Both the position numbers and the translations under genes were made by a program. 64,000 nt of DNA. Source: Donghicola tyrosinivorans (GTDB lineage: Bacteria > Pseudomonadota > Alphaproteobacteria > Rhodobacterales > Rhodobacteraceae). Positions 59,925 through 64,000 of the stretch are shown piece by piece. Location of the stretch: positions 91,008 to 155,007 of the forward strand of contig NZ_PVTQ01000011.1 of the NCBI RefSeq assembly GCF_003003355.1, given 5' to 3'. Each line of letters starts with the position of its first letter. Position 1 is the stretch's first letter. The notes beneath the pieces are model-generated. The model saw only the letters and a program-made list of their open reading frames with translations, ran no database searches and was not told where the DNA came from.

Positions 59925-62018
59925 ATGAACTCTTCAATTGCTGCCGCCAGCACCGCGCCCAAGCCCAAAAGCATGCCTCTTCGTCGCTGGCTTTGGGTCT
60001 CGTACCTGAGCGCGGCTCTTGCTCCGCTGCTTATGATCGAACTGTCGTTTCTGGGGATTTACTGGGGCACCGCTCAGTTTGTTCACGACCGCAGCACTGC
60101 GGCCGTCATCGATCTGTCCCAGAGCATTCTGGAAGACGCAGCCGTGCGCGAAGCCAAGTCGATCTCTGAACAACTGGGCACGATCGAGGCCCTGACCAAG
60201 GTCTATGCAGATGCCACCGGCACCGCGCTGGCAAGCCCCAGCAGCCTGACACCGGAAGAGATCGGAACCTACGCCTACAGCCCCGATGGCGTCTATTACA
60301 CACGCAAGGACAATGGCGGTTCTGCGGTCTATTACAGCGGCATCATTCCCGTCACGGGGACCGAGCGTGAAAAGGCTTGGCGCACCGCCGCGCTGGACCC
60401 GCTGATGAAATCGATCCAGCAAAGTGACCCGCTGATCACTCAGGTCTATCTGAACACCAAGGACAGTCTGAACCGGATTTACCCCTATTTCGACGTGCTG
60501 GATGTCTATCCGCCCAAGATGGATATCCCTTCGTACAACTTCTACTATGAGGCGGACCCCCAGCATAACCCTGAAGGCAAGGTTGTCTGGACCGATGCCT
60601 ATGTGGATCCGGCGGGCTCTGGCTGGATGATCTCGGCGATTGCGCCGGTCATGGATCAGGACCAGCTTGAGGCCGTCGTGGGCATCGACATCACCATCGA
60701 CACCGTGATCGATCAGGTTCTGAACGTGGAACTGACCGGCGGCGGTTATGCGATGCTGGTGGGCAGGACCGGCACCATTCTGGCCCTACCCCCTGCGGGC
60801 GAAGATGATCTGGGCCTGACCGAACTGACCGACCACAAATACGACGAGGCGGTTCTGAACAACGTGCTCAAACCATCCGAGTTCAACATCTTTCGCCGCA
60901 ATGACATGACCGATCTGGCCCTTGCCATGGTCGATGCCCCCTCGGGACTGGTCAAACTGGATCTGGCCGAACCGTCCTATGCCTCATGGGCGACAATCGA
61001 AGGGACTGACTGGAAGCTGATCAGCGTCGTTCACGAAAGCGCCCTGCTGACCACCGCCACATCCCTGCGCGATATGCTGACCGACATCAGCAAATGGATG
61101 CTTGCCGCCCTCTTGCTGTTCTATCTGATCTTCTTCGCTGTGCTGTGGAAGCGGGCCTCATCCCTGAGCGCCACGGTCGCCGAACCTCTGACCGCCTTAG
61201 AGGCTGACATGACGCTGATCTCTTCGGGGGGCTCTCTTACCCGCATCCGCCCGCAGACCATCGAAGAGCTCAAAAGCCTGAACAAACATCTGGTGACCAT
61301 GAGCACCAAGCTGCAGTCAGCAGCGAAAACCAAGGCGGCGTTCCTGTCCACCATGAGCCATGAATTGCGCACGCCTTTGAACGCAATCATGGGCCACGCG
61401 CAACTGCTAGAGCTGTCCGCAGGCAAGCCGCTGGACAGTGAGCGGATCAAAGAGGTCCAGCAGATCATCCGCTCGGGCACCGAGCTACTGCTGTTGATTG
61501 AGGCAGTAATGGACATCAGCCGTCTGGAACGGGGCGAGGTTCAGGCCAGCGCCCGTGCCATCGACGTGATGCCGCTGATCCGCAACGCCTATATCCCGCT
61601 GCAACCCTTGGCAGAAGACCACGGGATTATCATGGAGATCGTTCCCACCGCCGGCGTGGACACTCGGATCGAAGCCGACCCCGGCATCGTGACCCGCGTT
61701 CTGTCACACATCATCGCCAACGCTGTGAAGTACAACAAAGAAAACGGCAATATCCGCATCGCCCTAAACGAACGGGACGGCGCCTTGGAGGTTGCAATCA
61801 GCGACACCGGCGAAGGCATCCCCGCCGCCGACCTGAGCCGCCTGACTGAACCCTTCGACCGGCTTGGCAAGGGGGGCGGTACCATCGTTGGCGCTGGGGT
61901 GGGCATGTCGATCACCAATCGACTGATCCAGATTGCCCGCGCTAGCCTGAAGATCGAAAGCACCGTTGGCGAGGGATCGACCTTTACGGTAACCTTCCCG
62001 CGCTCGGCGAACGAATGA
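59925..62018 (+). CDS. Membrane sensor histidine kinase with Cache-type periplasmic domain
   Basis: 697 residues. TM1 about 24-48, a large periplasmic dCache/PDC-like domain (about 55-385) with PTYNF-like YYEADPQHNPEGKVVWTDAYVDPAGSGWMIS, and TM2 about 390-410. The HisKA phospho-acceptor H479 is in FLSTMSHELRTPLNA. The ATPase part has N-box NAVKYNKENG, G1 DTGEGIP and G2 GAGVGMS. There is no receiver or HPt domain, and no response regulator gene is next to it. An ATG at 59925 was preferred to a TTG four codons upstream. The ligand is unknown; Cache domains often sense small organic acids. Confidence 0.9.
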   Translation: MNSSIAAASTAPKPKSMPLRRWLWVSYLSAALAPLLMIELSFLGIYWGTAQFVHDRSTAAVIDLSQSILEDAAVREAKSISEQLGTIEALTKVYADATGTALASPSSLTPEEIGTYAYSPDGVYYTRKDNGGSAVYYSGIIPVTGTEREKAWRTAALDPLMKSIQQSDPLITQVYLNTKDSLNRIYPYFDVLDVYPPKMDIPSYNFYYEADPQHNPEGKVVWTDAYVDPAGSGWMISAIAPVMDQDQLEAVVGIDITIDTVIDQVLNVELTGGGYAMLVGRTGTILALPPAGEDDLGLTELTDHKYDEAVLNNVLKPSEFNIFRRNDMTDLALAMVDAPSGLVKLDLAEPSYASWATIEGTDWKLISVVHESALLTTATSLRDMLTDISKWMLAALLLFYLIFFAVLWKRASSLSATVAEPLTALEADMTLISSGGSLTRIRPQTIEELKSLNKHLVTMSTKLQSAAKTKAAFLSTMSHELRTPLNAIMGHAQLLELSAGKPLDSERIKEVQQIIRSGTELLLLIEAVMDISRLERGEVQASARAIDVMPLIRNAYIPLQPLAEDHGIIMEIVPTAGVDTRIEADPGIVTRVLSHIIANAVKYNKENGNIRIALNERDGALEVAISDTGEGIPAADLSRLTEPFDRLGKGGGTIVGAGVGMSITNRLIQIARASLKIESTVGEGSTFTVTFPRSANE

Positions 62019-62057
62019 TGTGACTTCGGTGCCCCGCCTCGGTGCACCGAAGTCACA
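62019..62057. terminator. Perfect 14-bp hairpin directly after the kinase stop
   Basis: 62019-62032 (TGTGACTTCGGTGC) and 62044-62057 pair without mismatch around 11 bases, beginning one base after the stop codon. No T-run follows. It may stabilise the 3' end, act with Rho, or bind a dimeric protein. Confidence 0.55.
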
Positions 62058-62196
62058 GTCCCCGCGAAAGCAGCGCGCCTGCGGCGACCTTTGCCGCACT
62101 CTCATGGTAGATGGATAGGGAACCATCCTGCCGCCCAATGACTTGGGGCAGTAGGACCGATGTCGGACGGACAGATTTCTAAGGGTATTTCGGACT

Positions 62197-63159
62197 ATGA
62201 GTGGACTAATCGCGCTGCTGGATGATGTGGCTGCAATCGCAAAGGTGGCCGCAGCCTCGGTGGACGATGTGGTTGGTCAGGCGGTCAAAGCCTCTAGCAA
62301 GACCGCTGGCGCCGTGATCGACGATGCGGCTGTCTCGCCCAAATATGTCCACGGATTCGAACCCCACCGCGAATTGCCCATCGTGTGGAAGATCGCCAAA
62401 GGATCGTTCTTTAACAAAATCGTACTGCTGCTACCCGTGGCCTTGCTTCTGTCCACCTTTGCCCCTTGGGCCATCGCCCCGCTACTGATGCTTGGCGGCT
62501 GCTATCTGGCCTATGAAGGCGCGGAAAAGATCTGGCATGCGGTCAGCCCCGCACACCACGATCAGGCAGAACTGGTTGAAGAAAAAAGCCACAAATCCGG
62601 CTCTCTTCTGGAAGAGCAAAAGGTCAAGGGCGCGATCAAAACCGACTTTATCCTCTCGGCCGAAATCATGACGATCGTGTTGTCCAGCGTCCCAGAAGGC
62701 GACAGCATCTGGATGAAAGCGGCCGTTCTTGCTGTCGCAGGCATCCTGATCACCGTTGCAGTCTATGGTGCCGTTGCGTTGATCGTGCGGGCCGATGATT
62801 TTGGCGTCCACCTTGCCCAAGAGGGCCGCTTGGCCGCCACGCGCAAGCTTGGCCTCGGGATCGTTCATGCGGTGCCTTTCGTGATGGATGCGCTGATCGT
62901 CATTGGCACCGCCGCAATGGTCTGGGTCGGTGGATCAATCATCGTCCACGGCCTGCACGAGATAGGCGTCCATGTCCCCTATGACTTTATCCACCACGCA
63001 GCAGAGGCGGCCGCGCTTGCCGTTGGCCAGTTCCAAGGCGCGGTGACATGGGCCGTCACGGCGTTGCTGGACGGCATTCTGGGCCTTGCGCTGGGTCTTG
63101 TCCTGATCCCGATTGTCAGCGTCGCAACCGGCCTATTTGGCGCGAAAAGCGCTCACTAA
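62197..63159 (+). CDS. DUF808 (YedI-like) membrane protein
   Basis: 320 residues. MSGLIALLDDVAAIAKVAAASVDDVVGQA and KASSKTAGAVIDDAAVSPKYV are the family N-terminus (each part split here). Hydrophobic helices lie near 70-110, 155-200, 225-255 and 275-315. FILSAEIMTIVL and DDFGVHLA are also typical. The biochemical function is unknown. It probably stands alone, with the convergent methyltransferase gene starting its stop seven bases downstream. Confidence 0.92.
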   Translation: MSGLIALLDDVAAIAKVAAASVDDVVGQAVKASSKTAGAVIDDAAVSPKYVHGFEPHRELPIVWKIAKGSFFNKIVLLLPVALLLSTFAPWAIAPLLMLGGCYLAYEGAEKIWHAVSPAHHDQAELVEEKSHKSGSLLEEQKVKGAIKTDFILSAEIMTIVLSSVPEGDSIWMKAAVLAVAGILITVAVYGAVALIVRADDFGVHLAQEGRLAATRKLGLGIVHAVPFVMDALIVIGTAAMVWVGGSIIVHGLHEIGVHVPYDFIHHAAEAAALAVGQFQGAVTWAVTALLDGILGLALGLVLIPIVSVATGLFGAKSAH

Positions 63160-63166
63160 GAGGGGT

Positions 63167-63763
63167 TCAAGCAGGACGCCGCGCGACCAGATCAACCAAG
63201 GCCGAGGGGCCGCTGTGCCCCTGCCCCTCTTGCAGCTCGGCGTCATAATCGCGCAAGGACAACACGTCCCAATGGCCGAAACGATCCTGTAGCATCTGGG
63301 TGGTGTAAAGCTGATCAGCCTCTTTCGGGCCGCCGGTGCCATAACCCAACTGCCGCACCTCATAGCCATGTAGCAAAAGCAGCCCGCCGGGTTTCAGCGC
63401 ATCCTCGATCCCATCGAATATCTGAGCGCGAAAGGCCGGTTCAGCGAACTGGAAAAAGATGGCCGCAATCACATCGTATTGCGCCTTGTTCCAATCCCAT
63501 GTGCGCAGGTCTGCCAGCCGGAAATCAATCGAGACGCCTTTTTCAGACGCCAGCTTGCGCGCCTTGGCAACGCCACTCGCGGCACTGTCCACTGCGGTCA
63601 CTTGCATCCCGAGACCGGCCATATAGACCGAATTGCGCCCCTCTCCATCGGCGATGGCCAGAGCGGTCTGACCCGGTTTTAGAAGATGTGCATTGGCCTT
63701 CAAAAACTGGCTTGGTTCAGTCCCGAACACATAGTCCGGCGTCGCGAAACGATCTTCCCACAT
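63167..63763 (-). CDS. Class I SAM-dependent methyltransferase (TehB-like)
   Basis: 198 residues from the ATG at 63763 (MWEDRFATPDYVFGTEPSQFL), preceded by GGAG. SAM motif I is ALAIADGEGRNSVYMAGLG near residue 32. VTAVDSAASGVAKA is motif II, and LADLRTWDW and IAAIFFQF follow. It resembles the small methyltransferases annotated as tellurite-resistance or thiopurine-type. Six residues earlier another ATG is in frame but has a poorer RBS. Substrate unknown. Confidence 0.88.
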   Translation of the reverse strand: MWEDRFATPDYVFGTEPSQFLKANAHLLKPGQTALAIADGEGRNSVYMAGLGMQVTAVDSAASGVAKARKLASEKGVSIDFRLADLRTWDWNKAQYDVIAAIFFQFAEPAFRAQIFDGIEDALKPGGLLLLHGYEVRQLGYGTGGPKEADQLYTTQMLQDRFGHWDVLSLRDYDAELQEGQGHSGPSALVDLVARRPA

Positions 63764-63871
63764 GGCTGCGCTCCCGTGCATGGTTCAAGCTAGGAAAATA
63801 GCCATGCGAGTGCGTCCACGCACGTCTTGCTTGCCACTATTGACAAGATTGCGCAGCCGATTGTCCCAAAG

Positions 63872-64000
63872 TGTAATGACCCAGCGTTTTCTGCTCAGTT
63901 TAGGGCGTTAGTCTGAATGCCTCGGCAGGCGTGCGCATGGCAAGGGCCTGATGAGGACGACGGTTATTGTAAAAACTGATCCAGTCGCCGATGACGCGTG
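63872..64000 (-). mobile_element. IS3-family insertion sequence, right end (cut by window)
   Basis: The segment contains the end of an IS3-type transposase gene and, after its stop, a short tail ending around TGTAATGACCCAG (63872 on), which may be the terminal inverted repeat. The other end is outside the window, so the exact boundary and target duplication cannot be confirmed. Confidence 0.65.
63900..64000 (-). CDS. IS3-family transposase OrfB, C-terminal fragment
   Basis: Only the last 32 codons are visible, ending at the stop at 63900. The peptide contains DWISFYNNRRPHQAL followed by TPAEAF, the classic C-terminus of the rve integrase core in IS3-family OrfB proteins. The catalytic DDE residues lie outside the window. 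Too short to appear as a separate gene without this motif. Confidence 0.88.
   Translation of the reverse strand, partial: RVIGDWISFYNNRRPHQALAMRTPAEAFRLTP

Overview
The window looks like a chromosome segment of a marine-type alphaproteobacterium, most likely Rhodobacteraceae (Rhodobacterales, roseobacter side). The reasons are high GC, the aerobic late-cobalt cobalamin gene order (cobW-cobN-cobG-cobH-cobI-cobJ-cobK-cobL-cobE-cobM-cobB-cobA-cobF), the many sugar-acid catabolic genes, and short interspersed repeats (GAGGTATTTTT...CCAAGATGAA and CTTCTT...AAATACTCA types) that I associate with this order. No tRNA, rRNA or CRISPR array was seen.

Region 1 (1-16.3 kb) is cobalamin biosynthesis. A partial cobQ and cobO point left. 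A cobalamin riboswitch near 2.24-2.46 kb precedes a DUF1636 protein and a tightly packed run from cobW to cobF, mostly joined by ATGA or TGATG stop/start overlaps. cobK alone is inverted inside this run; its start codon overlaps that of cobL within one CATG, and its end overlaps cobJ.

Region 2 (16.3-42.7 kb) is a sugar-acid catabolic regulon. A FadR-type GntR gene (17.4 kb) lies beside six palindromes built on GGTATACC. These sit in front of every main transcription unit: a TRAP transporter with an altronate-dehydratase homologue, oxidoreductases and an exporter; an IlvD/EDD sugar-acid dehydratase; an AzlCD unit; an idonate dehydrogenase, DHDPS-like, GlcD-like, XylX-like and DenD unit; and an aminotransferase, hydroxyacid dehydrogenase and HpcH-aldolase unit. 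The enzymes fit non-phosphorylative breakdown of aldonates: dehydration to 2-keto-3-deoxy acids, then aldol cleavage, a second dehydration, or oxidation and hydrolysis.

Region 3 (42.7-52.1 kb) holds a four-carbon acid (L-threonate/D-erythronate type) operon, ltnD-otnK-otnC-otnI, divergent from a LacI regulator. A CofD/YvcK-like protein, a split transketolase and a divergent RuBisCO-like protein (RLP) follow. The RLP together with a DUF1537 kinase recalls 3-oxo-acid-phosphate chemistry known from D-apionate catabolism; the substrate here is not known.

Region 4 (52.1-64 kb) is mixed: a serralysin-like RTX protein whose zinc site is gone; a second GntR-denD-dctP unit (paralogues of the 37.7 kb and 18.3 kb genes) with its own palindrome but no TRAP permease; a TrkH potassium transporter; an orphan Cache-type histidine kinase; a DUF808 membrane protein; a methyltransferase; and the end of an IS3-family element cut by the window edge.

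All coordinates, motifs and palindromes were read by eye. Family names rest on recognised motifs, length and context, not on database searches.
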